Below are positions 1 to 6,933 of a DNA stretch of 18,647 nt, piece by piece. Source of the DNA: Anaerolineae bacterium (lineage in GTDB: Bacteria > Chloroflexota > Anaerolineae > JACIWR01); contig JAGGZG010000156.1 of the NCBI GenBank assembly GCA_021162125.1, positions 1-18,647 on the forward strand, given 5' to 3'. The position numbers and the translations under genes were made by a program. The notes under the pieces were generated by a model, which had not been told where the DNA came from, ran no database searches, and was given only the letters and a program-made list of their open reading frames with translations. Within the stretch, counting starts at the first letter, position 1. The number at the start of each line of letters is the position of its first letter.

Positions 1-85
1 GAATTCTTTTGTTTGTTTCGGAATTTGCTATGTCCATTACTCGCCTCTGAAACGGCGATTATGGCTATGCCGAAGGAGGACAGCG

Positions 86-784
86 ATGAAACTGACCGGC
101 CGCCAGAAGGTCTTCCTGAGCAAGTTTCTGGATTTATATGGCGAGGCAGAGGGACCACTGCACTATACCACCGTGGCCGAGCGCCTGGGAGTGAGCAAAA
201 TCACCGCCTACGACATGTTGCGCATCCTGGAAGAGAAAGGGCTGGTTGCCTCGGAGTACGTTTTGCCAGTCAAAGGCCACGGACCTGGTCGCTCCACCAT
301 CGTCTTCCATCCCACACAGAAGGCCGCCGAAGTAATGGCCCAGTTGGCCGGCGAGGACTGGGACAGGGAGGAGTGGGAAGCCGTCAAAGAGCGCATCTTG
401 CAGGCCCTGCGAGAAGGCAAGGGCACTGATTACGAGGATTTGCTGAACGAGATTCTGCTGCGCATCCCGGAGCGCCAATCGCCGATGCTCTACAGCGCCG
501 AGGTGATTACTGCCACTATCCTGAGCCTGTACCAACTCAAAGAGGATGCGATGGCCTCACGCCTGTTTGAGCATCTACGCGGCCTGCCGGGCGAGCTGGG
601 GCTCAACGCTCTGGCCGGCTTGACTCTGGGACTATCCCTGGTAGAGCGGGCCAACCGCCGCTTCACGACCATGCTTCTTTCTTACACTCACAGATACCAG
701 GACTCTCTTTCCAAACTGAGCACCGAACGCAAGCGTATGCTCTCAGACTTTGCCCAGGAGGTGATGAAAGCCATCGGTATTTAA
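86..784 (+). CDS. winged-helix transcriptional regulator, uncharacterised
   Basis: A 232-residue protein with an N-terminal winged helix-turn-helix and a helical C-terminal half of unknown role. Residues about 27-54 (TTVAERLGVSKITAYDMLR followed by EEKGLV) read as a helix-turn-helix of the kind found in Lrp/MarR/DtxR-like regulators, and a basic Gly-rich wing (KGHGPGRS) follows near 63-70. The C-terminal part from about 85 is rich in charged helices and matches no ligand-binding domain I recognise. The start is well supported: AAGGAGGA lies 5-6 bases before the ATG. It is followed after 71 bases by the DegV-like gene on the same strand, so it may regulate that gene cluster, but this is inferred only from position. 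The 85 bases upstream show no convincing promoter. Confidence 0.8.
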   Translation: MKLTGRQKVFLSKFLDLYGEAEGPLHYTTVAERLGVSKITAYDMLRILEEKGLVASEYVLPVKGHGPGRSTIVFHPTQKAAEVMAQLAGEDWDREEWEAVKERILQALREGKGTDYEDLLNEILLRIPERQSPMLYSAEVITATILSLYQLKEDAMASRLFEHLRGLPGELGLNALAGLTLGLSLVERANRRFTTMLLSYTHRYQDSLSKLSTERKRMLSDFAQEVMKAIGI

Positions 785-855
785 AGAAACAGCGGTTTTT
801 TTGGCGAAAATATTTGTCTTTTTGGTTTGTTATCAATTTTTCAAAGGAGATTATA

Positions 856-1734
856 ATGACCAGAACAGTTGTCGTCACTGACAGCAGCGCCTACCTGCCA
901 GATAAAATGGTGAAGCAGTACGGACTACACGTCGTTCCCCTTTACGTTCACTTCGGGGAACAAACCTTCCGCGACAGGGTAGACCTGACGAGTGCCGCAT
1001 TTTATGAAAAGCTGAGGGATGCCGATTCGCTGCCCACCACATCCCAACCCTCGGTCGGCGACTTTGTCGAACTCTATCGCCGTCTGAGCCAGGAGGCTGA
1101 GGGCATCGTCTCCGTCCACATCTCCAGCGACATCAGCGGCACTGTGGATTCCGCTTTGACCGCGCGGCAGACCCTCATCGCCGAGGCAACCACGGCCGGG
1201 GAAAAGCCGCCAGCCATCCACGTGATAGACTCGCGCTGCACCTCAATGGGTCTGGGACTGTTAACCACAGCGGCAGCGCGGGCGGCAGCGGAGGGACAGA
1301 GCGCCGAGGAGGTGGCAAGGATGGTCGAGGGGTTGATCCCCCGCGTAATGGTGGTTTTCGTCGTGGACACGCTGGAATACCTGCACAAAGGGGGGCGCAT
1401 CGGCGGAGCGGCGGCGTTGGTTGGCTCGGTGCTCCAGGTTAAGCCGGTGCTCTATTTCAACGAGGGACGCATTGACGTGCTGGAGAAGGTGCGCACTACC
1501 CGTAAAGCCAAACGTCGCCTGCTGGAGATCATAGAAGAGCGCATGGGGACAGGGACCACAGTGCACGCGGCCATCACCCACGCCGACGCACCCGACGAGG
1601 CCGAAAAGCTCAGGCAACAAGTCACCGAACGCTTCAACTGCGTGGAGATGTTCGTCTGCGAGCTCAGCCCGGCCATCGCCACCCACGTGGGGCCAGGGAC
1701 AGTAGGGCTGGCTTTCTATCCTGAGCGCGTATAG
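856..1734 (+). CDS. degV: DegV family fatty-acid-binding protein
   Basis: A 292-residue DegV (EDD-fold) protein. Family members bind a fatty acid, and in Firmicutes the FakB members present it to the kinase FakA. Sequence signs are the N-terminal TDSSAYLP, the PLYVHFGEQTFRD strand, TTSQPSVGDF, the ISGTVDSA loop and the later VDTLEYLHKGGRIG, all in the usual order and at full family length. I chose the ATG at 856 because AAAGGAGA sits 6 bases before it; an in-frame start at 814 would add 14 hydrophobic residues with no ribosome site. No FakA-like kinase is visible in this window, so use in a FakAB system is not shown. It heads a run of short genes beginning 30 bases downstream and probably shares their transcript. 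Confidence 0.93.
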   Translation: MTRTVVVTDSSAYLPDKMVKQYGLHVVPLYVHFGEQTFRDRVDLTSAAFYEKLRDADSLPTTSQPSVGDFVELYRRLSQEAEGIVSVHISSDISGTVDSALTARQTLIAEATTAGEKPPAIHVIDSRCTSMGLGLLTTAAARAAAEGQSAEEVARMVEGLIPRVMVVFVVDTLEYLHKGGRIGGAAALVGSVLQVKPVLYFNEGRIDVLEKVRTTRKAKRRLLEIIEERMGTGTTVHAAITHADAPDEAEKLRQQVTERFNCVEMFVCELSPAIATHVGPGTVGLAFYPERV

Positions 1735-1764
1735 AATTGCCTTCCAAAAAGGGATGTGATAACG

Positions 1765-2079
1765 ATGAATTTGAAGAGTCGCCTGGCGCGGACGCTTGTC
1801 AGTCGTCTGAGCCAGCAGGAGATCATGGAATTGGCGGGCGAGGCCCTGACCAGGTGGATGGCCCGCCTGAGTCGCGAGGAAAAAGTGGCCTTCCTGACCG
1901 AGCTCGTCGAGAAGAATTTGCAGCAGGCACTGGAAGGATTGACGCGCGAGGATCGCGCTCAATTGATGAACGCGCTCCTGCGCCGCGTAGCACGCGAGTT
2001 TCCACTGGAAGACGTGGACATCCTAGGCGCGTTCGGAACGATGGAGGCGGACGATGAACTGCCGGAATGGAGAAGGTGA
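1765..2079 (+). CDS. small helical protein of unknown function
   Basis: A 104-residue soluble protein predicted by eye to be nearly all alpha-helical, with alternating charged and leucine-rich stretches (for example EKVAFLTELVEKNLQQALEG and REDRAQLMNALLRRVAREFP). It has no cysteines, no signal peptide and no membrane segment, and I do not recognise a family. The ATG at 1765 is preferred over the in-frame GTG at 1756 because AAAAAGGGA lies about 10 bases upstream of it. The gene begins 30 bases after the DegV-family gene and its last 26 bases overlap the start of the next gene. This packing supports a shared operon and a real gene. A role as an adaptor to the following membrane protein is only a guess. 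Confidence 0.65.
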   Translation: MNLKSRLARTLVSRLSQQEIMELAGEALTRWMARLSREEKVAFLTELVEKNLQQALEGLTREDRAQLMNALLRRVAREFPLEDVDILGAFGTMEADDELPEWRR

Positions 2080-2242
2080 GGAAGGTGAGGAGGAGCGCCG
2101 TTCGCCGAAAATGTGGGTCATCAGAGTGGTGATCTTGCTCGTCCTTGCTCTACTGTTATGGATCCTTGTTCACGTGGTGCTGACTTGCCTGCTCTGGTCC
2201 TCGCCAGAGACGGTAGCCGGTGCCAGATTATGGGGAGTGTGA
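2054..2242 (+). CDS. small single-pass membrane protein
   Basis: A 62-residue protein with an acidic hydrophilic N-terminus (residues 5-14 are almost all Glu/Gly) and one strong hydrophobic segment at about 21-48 (WVIRVVILLVLALLLWILVH and onward), probably a membrane anchor. It overlaps the preceding gene by 26 bases in another frame, with GGAGG at about 2043-2047 in place before the ATG. Its TGA stop overlaps the ATGATG start of the following cysteine-rich gene. Such tight coupling is the main evidence that it is real. I know no family for it. It could anchor the helical or cysteine-rich neighbour to the membrane, which is inference from order alone. Confidence 0.6.
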   Translation: MNCRNGEGEEGEEERRSPKMWVIRVVILLVLALLLWILVHVVLTCLLWSSPETVAGARLWGV

Positions 2243-2244
2243 TG

Positions 2245-2583
2245 ATGAGCGACTGCCAATTTTTGGGGACGGGGCCCAAACCGGAGGAACCGTATCGCTG
2301 CACGGCCGGCGTCAACTTCTACGCGGTGGGAGAGGCTCGCGAGTTGTGTCGCACCTGTCCGCTATTTGAACTGGAAGACGCACCCCTGTGCCAGCACCTG
2401 GAGGTCTGTACTTTCCTGCGGGTGGACAGGAAGCGAGGACATTTCATCCAGGCCAGGCTGGAATGCCAGTTCACGGACCGCATTCTGACCGACCTCGCTA
2501 CCTGCCTTTCCTGCCCTGACTACCAGGCAGAGCAGGCACGGGCGGGGGTGAGATGCTACGTGGCCCGCTACCAGCCTGCCTGA
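2245..2583 (+). CDS. cysteine-rich protein of unknown function
   Basis: A 112-residue protein with ten cysteines: C4, C19, C35, C38, C49, C55, C74, C87, C90 and C104. Two pairs are CxxC (LCRTC at 35-38 and TCLSC at 87-90), the usual arrangement for zinc or iron-sulfur ligands; the halves around the two CxxC pairs look loosely repeated. There is no signal peptide or membrane segment. The start is taken as the second ATG of ATGATG because GGGGAG lies 7 bases before it; the ATG at 2242, one codon earlier, is also possible. A longer in-frame reading from GTG 2113 is less likely because it would overlap the membrane-protein gene fully. It ends the run that starts with the DegV-family gene. No function can be assigned. 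Confidence 0.65.
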   Translation: MSDCQFLGTGPKPEEPYRCTAGVNFYAVGEARELCRTCPLFELEDAPLCQHLEVCTFLRVDRKRGHFIQARLECQFTDRILTDLATCLSCPDYQAEQARAGVRCYVARYQPA

Positions 2584-2599
2584 TGTTCTCGTCCCACTT

Positions 2600-2629
2600 G
2601 TAGCGGCGGACAGAGCCGTCCGCCGCTAC
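2600..2629. repeat. intergenic palindrome after the cysteine-rich gene
   Basis: A perfect 12-bp inverted repeat (GTAGCGGCGGAC and its complement) surrounds the 6-base loop AGAGCC. It begins 17 bases after the stop of the cysteine-rich gene. A transcript would form a very stable hairpin, but no T-tract follows, so it is a poor intrinsic terminator. From memory, similar GTAGnGGCGGAC...GTCCGCC elements are scattered in Chloroflexota genomes, which would make it a REP-like element; that is not shown here. Confidence 0.75.
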
Positions 2630-2673
2630 GGATTATTGTGATCTACTGAATATAGGAGGATAACGAACGAAAG

Positions 2674-3375
2674 ATGTTTATCTCAGTTGTGATACCGGCT
2701 TACAACGAAGAACGATACCTGGGTCGCTGTTTGCAGGCGCTTCGTGAGCAAACCTACCCACCCTCTCAGTTTGAGATCGTGGTGGTAGACAACGGGAGCA
2801 CCGACGCTACAGCCGAGATCGCCCGTCGCTTCGGTGCCCGCGTAGTGTACGAGCCGCGCAAGGGCGTCGCCCGCGCTCGACAGACGGGCTTTCTGGAATC
2901 GCGGGGGACGATCATCGCCAGCACTGACGCCGACACTATCGTGCCGCCTGACTGGCTGGCACGCATCGCGGCCCACTTCGAGGCCGATCCAGCCCTGGGT
3001 GGCGTATACGGCCCGGTGTACTGGCACGACGGCCATCTCTACCAGAGATGGGCTATCCGCTATCCCATCACGTGGGGGCTGGCTCTGAGCAATCGCGTGG
3101 GGCGCAGTCTGTGGTGGGGTAGCAACTTTGCCGTGCGGCGGGGAATTTTCCATGCAGCGGGGGGATTCCCGGTGAACTGGGCTTCGGGCGAGGACACCGA
3201 CCTCTCCCTACGCGTGAACCGCAGCGCGCACGTCCGCTTTGATCCCCAGCTAGTGGTGTATGCGTCGAGCCGGCGGACGCGCGAGGGTTGGGGCATCCTG
3301 CGACGCTCTATAGTCAATACCGCGCGGCGTTTTATACTGAGGCGGCCACCGTTGCCGCTGCCGGACTATCGTTAA
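2674..3375 (+). CDS. family 2 glycosyltransferase
   Basis: A 233-residue GT-A fold glycosyltransferase that would transfer a sugar from a nucleotide-activated donor. Residues 1-12 (MFISVVIPAYNE) and VVVDNGSTD are the classic GT2 nucleotide-binding start. The metal-binding DxD is D85-A-D87 within ASTDADTIVPP, and GED at 172-174 supplies the catalytic-base region. There are no membrane segments, so it is likely cytosolic or peripherally membrane bound. The C-terminus is short and ends soon after the acceptor region, with no obvious Q/RxxRW motif. AGGAGG sits 14 bases before the ATG, a little far, within a leader resembling that of the phasin-like gene. It stands alone between palindromic intergenic stretches; donor and acceptor cannot be read from sequence. 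Confidence 0.9.
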   Translation: MFISVVIPAYNEERYLGRCLQALREQTYPPSQFEIVVVDNGSTDATAEIARRFGARVVYEPRKGVARARQTGFLESRGTIIASTDADTIVPPDWLARIAAHFEADPALGGVYGPVYWHDGHLYQRWAIRYPITWGLALSNRVGRSLWWGSNFAVRRGIFHAAGGFPVNWASGEDTDLSLRVNRSAHVRFDPQLVVYASSRRTREGWGILRRSIVNTARRFILRRPPLPLPDYR

Positions 3376-3405
3376 ATCTGCAGGGGCAGCAAACAAACGA
3401 TTATC

Positions 3406-3597
3406 AGTAGTTAAGAAATCCGCCCCCGCCCGGCGCTGAAGCGCCAGGCTCGGCAGCAGAAGCCTGCTGAAGCAGGCTGTGGTGGCCTCGGAGCTGCCGT
3501 CCGCATTGGCGAAGGGTGCTTCAGCACTCTTGGCCTACTCAGCCTGGACGTTCACGTCCAGGCGACGCGGCAGCAGCACCGACTTTTCTCAAGTACT
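3406..3597. repeat. unit 1 of the array: four hairpins with TGAA/TTCA loops
   Basis: Within this unit are hairpins at 3432-3445 (stem GGCGC, loop TGAA), 3461-3478 (stem AGCCTGC, loop TGAA), 3512-3531 (8 bp including one G-T pair, loop TTCA) and 3542-3563 (stem GCCTGGACG, loop TTCA). TTCA is the complement of TGAA, so two hairpins point each way. CGGCAGCAG occurs twice (3451-3459 and 3568-3576), and CGGCAGC at 3451 can pair with GCTGCCG at 3493-3499 around hairpin 2. The unit ends are imperfect inverted repeats (AGTAGTTAAGAAA against AGTACTTGAGAAA). Confidence 0.65.
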
Positions 3598-3604
3598 GAT
3601 TATC

Positions 3605-3693
3605 AGTACTTGGGAAAAGTGAGGAGCAGGCGTTCTCTAACGCCGCTCCCGGTCCGCGCTAGAGAGCGCGGGCTACTCAAATTCTCAGCTACT
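3605..3693. repeat. unit 2 of the array: two hairpins with CTCT/AGAG loops
   Basis: This shorter unit holds two hairpins. At 3623-3649 a GGAGC and GGCGTT stem, with one bulged A at 3628, closes on loop CTCT. At 3654-3671 a perfect 7-bp CCGCGCT stem closes on loop AGAG, the complement of CTCT. Its ends are AGTACTTGGGAA and a near-complement ending in CTCAGCTACT. It resembles unit 1 in plan but shares neither stems nor loops with it. Confidence 0.6.
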
Positions 3694-3741
3694 GATTATC
3701 CCTTGATCTTAGACTTGTGAAGGAGGTCAAAACGAGGAACA

Positions 3742-5241
3742 ATGAAACTGGAAAACGTAGTTCATCTGGCTGCATCAGCCGGACAGGCTGAAACGTTTGC
3801 CAACATCACGGCTAATGTAGTACATCACGAACAGATCCGCCGTCTGTTGGTGAGCTACGTGGATCGGCGCATCAACCAGCAGTTGGAGAACGCATCCGAA
3901 GTCAACAAGCAACGTCCACCTCGCGTCACCCAGGACAAGGCGTACATCGTCCGGGCCATTGTGCACTCAGTGGAACGTGCTCTGGCTCAGGGCCATATCT
4001 CCGATGCCGTAGTGAGGGGCTTGTTACGTGGCCTGGTCACGAATGCTTTTCTGCGCGAGGAGCACAAGGCCGCACTGGAACATTTCTATGAGGAGCATAA
4101 CGGTTACGGCCCACCGAGCTTCGTGGTCATTTCGCCAGGTAAGCTGTGCAACCTGCACTGCAAGGGGTGTTATGCCAGTTCCGGCCACGACAGCGAGAAA
4201 CTGGACTGGGATGTCTTCGACCGCATCATCACCGAGGCCAAGACGCTCTGGGGGGTGGGCTTCATCGTCATTTCCGGTGGCGAGCCGCTGGCCTATCGCT
4301 CGCAGGGCAAGGGGATTCTCGACATGGCGGCCAAACACCAGGACATGTTCTTCCTGATGTACACCAACGGAACACTGATTGACGGGGAAATGGCCGCCCG
4401 CATGGCCGAGGTGGGCAACATTACCCCGGCCATCTCGGTGGAGGGGTGGGAGGAGCGCACTGACGCCCGGCGGGGCAAAGGTGTCTTCCAGCGGGTGCTG
4501 ACCGCAATGGCCAACCTGCGACAGGTCGGTGTGCCTTTCGGCATCTCGCTCACTGCTACGTGCGAGAACTGCGAGGAGATCCTCTCCGACGAGTTCCTCG
4601 ACTTCTTCTTCGAGGAGCAGGGAGCCATCTACGGCTGGATCTTCCAGTACATGCCCATCGGCCGGGGCATCACTCTGGACCTGCTCCCCACGCCGGAGCA
4701 ACGGGCGTGGATGTGGCAGCGCGCCTGGCAGGTAATCCGCGAGAAAAAATACTTCCTGCCCGACTTCTGGAATCTGGGTACCGTCTCCGATGGCTGCATC
4801 TCGGCCGGCCGCCAGGGCGGCTACCTCTACTTCGACTGGAACGGAAAAGTGATGCCCTGCGTCTTCGTGCCCTACTCGCCGGTCAACGTCAACGATGCCT
4901 TTCGGGAGGGCAAAACGCTGAATGACATCCTGGAGGAGCCGTTCTTCAAAGCCATCCGTAAGTGGCAACACGAGTACGGCTACGCGGCGACGAAGCCGGA
5001 AGAGCACAACAACTGGCTGATGCCCTGCATCATCCGCGATCACCACCGCGACTTCCGGCGCATCCTGGAGGCGACCGAGCCGGACCCGGAGGACGATGCT
5101 GCGTTCCAGGCAATGATAGACCCGGCCTACCGCGACGGGCTAATCCAGTACGACGATGCCGTGGCGCAAGTGATGGATCCCATCTGGGAGCAGGAGTACC
5201 GCAAAGGCGATGGGCACGGACCACGAGCCGGTGGTAAATGA
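3742..5241 (+). CDS. radical SAM enzyme with extra C-terminal cysteines
   Basis: A 499-residue radical SAM protein. C136-x3-C140-x2-C143 (CNLHCKGC) is the canonical [4Fe-4S]-SAM motif, followed by the SAM-contacting SGGEP near 178-182. Additional cysteines at C274, C277, C352, C373 and C429 lie in a SPASM/twitch-like arrangement (SDGCISAGR...GKVMPC) and suggest one or more auxiliary clusters. Residues 1-125 form a helical N-terminal extension without a family name I can give. ATG 3742 is chosen because GAGGA lies just upstream and AGGAGG further up. Its stop overlaps the next gene's start (ATGA), so it is coupled to an MFS exporter. Relatives of this type modify peptides, cofactors or lipids; the substrate is not readable. 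Confidence in the class is high, in the reaction none. Confidence 0.92.
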   Translation: MKLENVVHLAASAGQAETFANITANVVHHEQIRRLLVSYVDRRINQQLENASEVNKQRPPRVTQDKAYIVRAIVHSVERALAQGHISDAVVRGLLRGLVTNAFLREEHKAALEHFYEEHNGYGPPSFVVISPGKLCNLHCKGCYASSGHDSEKLDWDVFDRIITEAKTLWGVGFIVISGGEPLAYRSQGKGILDMAAKHQDMFFLMYTNGTLIDGEMAARMAEVGNITPAISVEGWEERTDARRGKGVFQRVLTAMANLRQVGVPFGISLTATCENCEEILSDEFLDFFFEEQGAIYGWIFQYMPIGRGITLDLLPTPEQRAWMWQRAWQVIREKKYFLPDFWNLGTVSDGCISAGRQGGYLYFDWNGKVMPCVFVPYSPVNVNDAFREGKTLNDILEEPFFKAIRKWQHEYGYAATKPEEHNNWLMPCIIRDHHRDFRRILEATEPDPEDDAAFQAMIDPAYRDGLIQYDDAVAQVMDPIWEQEYRKGDGHGPRAGGK

Positions 5242-6470
5242 CTATGTCAATAACGACTTCTTCAGTGTTCAAAAATTCGGCTTTCCGACGGCTGTGTGGC
5301 GCGCTGTTCGCGTCCATGACTGCCTCCTACGCTATCTATTTCGCTTCCATAACCCTGGTGGAGGAGATCACCCACTCCAGCGCTCAGATGGGGCTGATGA
5401 TCTTTTGTTCTACCCTGCCGGGTTTCCTGTTCGGATTGATAGCCGGGGTGGTGGTGGATCGCCATGAGCGGATCGGGGTACTGACGACCAGCAATGTTCT
5501 GCGCGCGCTGGTAGCTTCGGGTTTCCTGGCCGCCGTGCATTTCCTGCCACCGCTGCTCCTGCTGCCGGCCATCTATCTGTGCAATTTCTCCCTGGCCGCT
5601 CTGACCCAGTTCGTAGCCGCAGCCGAAGGGGCCACTGTCCCCCGTCTGGTGAGCGCGGAACAGATAGTGAGGGCCAATTCGCTTTTCAGCGTCTCACTTC
5701 TGGCCGCGCAAGGAGCCGGATTGGTCGTGTTGGCTCCCCTGCTGCTGAAACTGGGCGGCGCACAAGCGGTAGGTCTGGCCGCCGTCCTGCTCAACCTGGC
5801 GGCCACGGCCCTCTCGGCAACGCTGCCCCGGGAGAGAACGTCGGCGTGTGAGAGTCGCTCTCTGAGCGGGCTGTGGGCCGATTTCAAAGCCGGCTGGCAT
5901 TTCATTGTCAGTGACCGCCTGACCTCCCTGGTCACGGCTCAACTGGTACTGGTCTCCAGTGTCTCGCTGGTGCTCTCCACGCTGGCGCCCGGCTTCGTGG
6001 CCCGTGATCTGGGACTGCGATTGGAAGACGCGATCTACCTCGTCGTGCCCGTGGGGGTGGGATTCGGCTTGGGCCTGGTCCTGGTAGGGCGACGAAAGAG
6101 TCTGCACCGCAGGGAGCGTTGGGTCAATATTGGCCTCTCTATCCTGGGGCTGACTCTGGTTCCGCTGGCCGCCATGCGCCAGGCGGAGGGCACCTGGTTG
6201 CTTCTCTTCCTGCCGGTGGCCGTGGGGTTGGGACTTGGATTCAGCCTGGTCATGATTCCAGCCCGGGCGATCTTGCAGGAGCACCCGCCGGCAGCTATGC
6301 GGGGGCGGGTCGTTGCCGCTCAGTTGACGTTGGCCAACGCGGCTAATACGCTGCCCTTGCTCCTGGCTGGCGGTCTGGCCGATCTGATCGGCATCCGGCG
6401 GGTGCTGATCCTGGTGGCCCTGACCGTGCTGGGAGCTGCTGTGGTCAGCATTCGCCATAGTCAGGCATAG
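5238..6470 (+). CDS. MFS transporter, probable exporter
   Basis: A 410-residue major facilitator superfamily protein with about 12 hydrophobic segments along its length. The loop between segments 2 and 3 carries the MFS motif A form GVVVDRHERIG at about residues 70-80, and the pattern resembles the MFS_3/EntS-type drug or siderophore exporters. The ATG at 5238 overlaps the radical SAM stop as ATGA; a second ATG at 5244 gives almost the same protein and cannot be excluded. The four-base overlap implies translational coupling, so the most economical reading is that it exports the product of the radical SAM enzyme or protects against it. The substrate is unknown. No terminator follows; a small GCGGC-AAA-GCCGC hairpin sits 2-14 bases after the stop. 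Confidence 0.9.
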   Translation: MTMSITTSSVFKNSAFRRLCGALFASMTASYAIYFASITLVEEITHSSAQMGLMIFCSTLPGFLFGLIAGVVVDRHERIGVLTTSNVLRALVASGFLAAVHFLPPLLLLPAIYLCNFSLAALTQFVAAAEGATVPRLVSAEQIVRANSLFSVSLLAAQGAGLVVLAPLLLKLGGAQAVGLAAVLLNLAATALSATLPRERTSACESRSLSGLWADFKAGWHFIVSDRLTSLVTAQLVLVSSVSLVLSTLAPGFVARDLGLRLEDAIYLVVPVGVGFGLGLVLVGRRKSLHRRERWVNIGLSILGLTLVPLAAMRQAEGTWLLLFLPVAVGLGLGFSLVMIPARAILQEHPPAAMRGRVVAAQLTLANAANTLPLLLAGGLADLIGIRRVLILVALTVLGAAVVSIRHSQA

Positions 6471-6485
6471 CGCGGCAAAGCCGCA

Positions 6486-6544
6486 AATGACCAATGACCC
6501 AATGACCAAATCGTTGATCGAGAATTTGCGCGGGCAACGCAAAT
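6486..6544. repeat. short tandem AATGACC repeat and a hairpin upstream of the small membrane gene
   Basis: Three AATGACC units run in tandem at 6486-6492, 6493-6499 and 6501-6507, with one extra C between the second and third. Further on, ATTTGCG at 6524-6530 and CGCAAAT at 6538-6544 form a perfect 7-bp stem with a 7-base loop. The stretch lies in the 113-base gap before the small membrane-protein gene. The repeat is probably simple sequence expansion; the hairpin could act on transcription or translation of the next gene but has no T-tract. Confidence 0.5.
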
Positions 6545-6583
6545 GTCGTAGGGTAATGCTATAAGGGCCGAGAGGATTCGGCG

Positions 6584-6862
6584 ATGGGAGAAAGCACACT
6601 CATCAGCTTAGCGATAGTCCTGATAGCGCTGGCCTGCGTCCTCGGTTGGATCGCAATCGAGCGTCTCAAGGAAAGGCTCGACAGTTTCTCTCCTGAGATC
6701 ACGTGGGCTTTGGTGGGAGTGCTGCTTCTCGCCCTCCTCGGCAATGCCCGACCAGGAGAATGCCGGACCGATCAGACTACATACGCAGTTGCAGCCGGCA
6801 ACGCCCTGGCAGCGTGCGCTCTCTTGCTGATCGTCTGGTGGTGGGGGCAACGGCGGAAGTGA
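6584..6862 (+). CDS. small membrane protein of unknown function
   Basis: A 92-residue protein with three likely hydrophobic segments at about 5-25, 41-54 and 68-88. The loops are a charged cytosolic stretch (ERLKERLDSFSPE) and a polar segment containing C60 (NARPGECRTDQ); the C-terminus is basic (GQRRK). AGAGGA lies 7 bases before the ATG. No family is recognised. It is followed by a 7-bp tandem repeat and then the phasin-like gene, and shares no overlap with its neighbours, so the case for it rests on the ribosome site and the clean alternation of hydrophobic and charged blocks. Confidence 0.55.
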   Translation: MGESTLISLAIVLIALACVLGWIAIERLKERLDSFSPEITWALVGVLLLALLGNARPGECRTDQTTYAVAAGNALAACALLLIVWWWGQRRK

Positions 6863-6933
6863 TGGCCATTTGGGCCCGCCAGGGAAAGGAGGGATGTGCA
6901 TAGCGCAAAAAATCGGAGTGCGTGAAACATCAG

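Larger units (their letters stand above)
3399..3700. repeat. composite palindromic array framed by three GATTATC copies
   Basis: This 302-base stretch fills most of the 366-base gap between the glycosyltransferase and radical SAM genes and shows no coding potential. GATTATC occurs at 3399-3405, 3598-3604 and 3694-3700, always on the plus strand. Each interval starts with AGTAsTT and ends with a near-complement (ACT at the end, preceded by A or T), so two units share the middle copy: 3406-3597 (192 bp) and 3605-3693 (89 bp). Each unit is packed with hairpins. The middle junction forms a 19-bp inverted repeat (3582-3600 with 3602-3620, one G-T pair). The form fits two neighbouring miniature palindromic elements with 7-bp duplications, or a structured RNA; no transposase is present. 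Confidence 0.7.

Noticed and set aside
3399..3700. tRNA gene or integron attC site
   Set aside because: No cloverleaf with a T-arm consensus and no CCA-compatible acceptor stem could be drawn, and the ends lack the GTTRRRY core of attC sites; no integrase is present.
4024..5046. 340-residue open frame antisense to the radical SAM gene
   Set aside because: It lies wholly inside a gene with clear catalytic motifs, shows no recognisable domain, and is a normal product of GC-rich codon use on the opposite strand.
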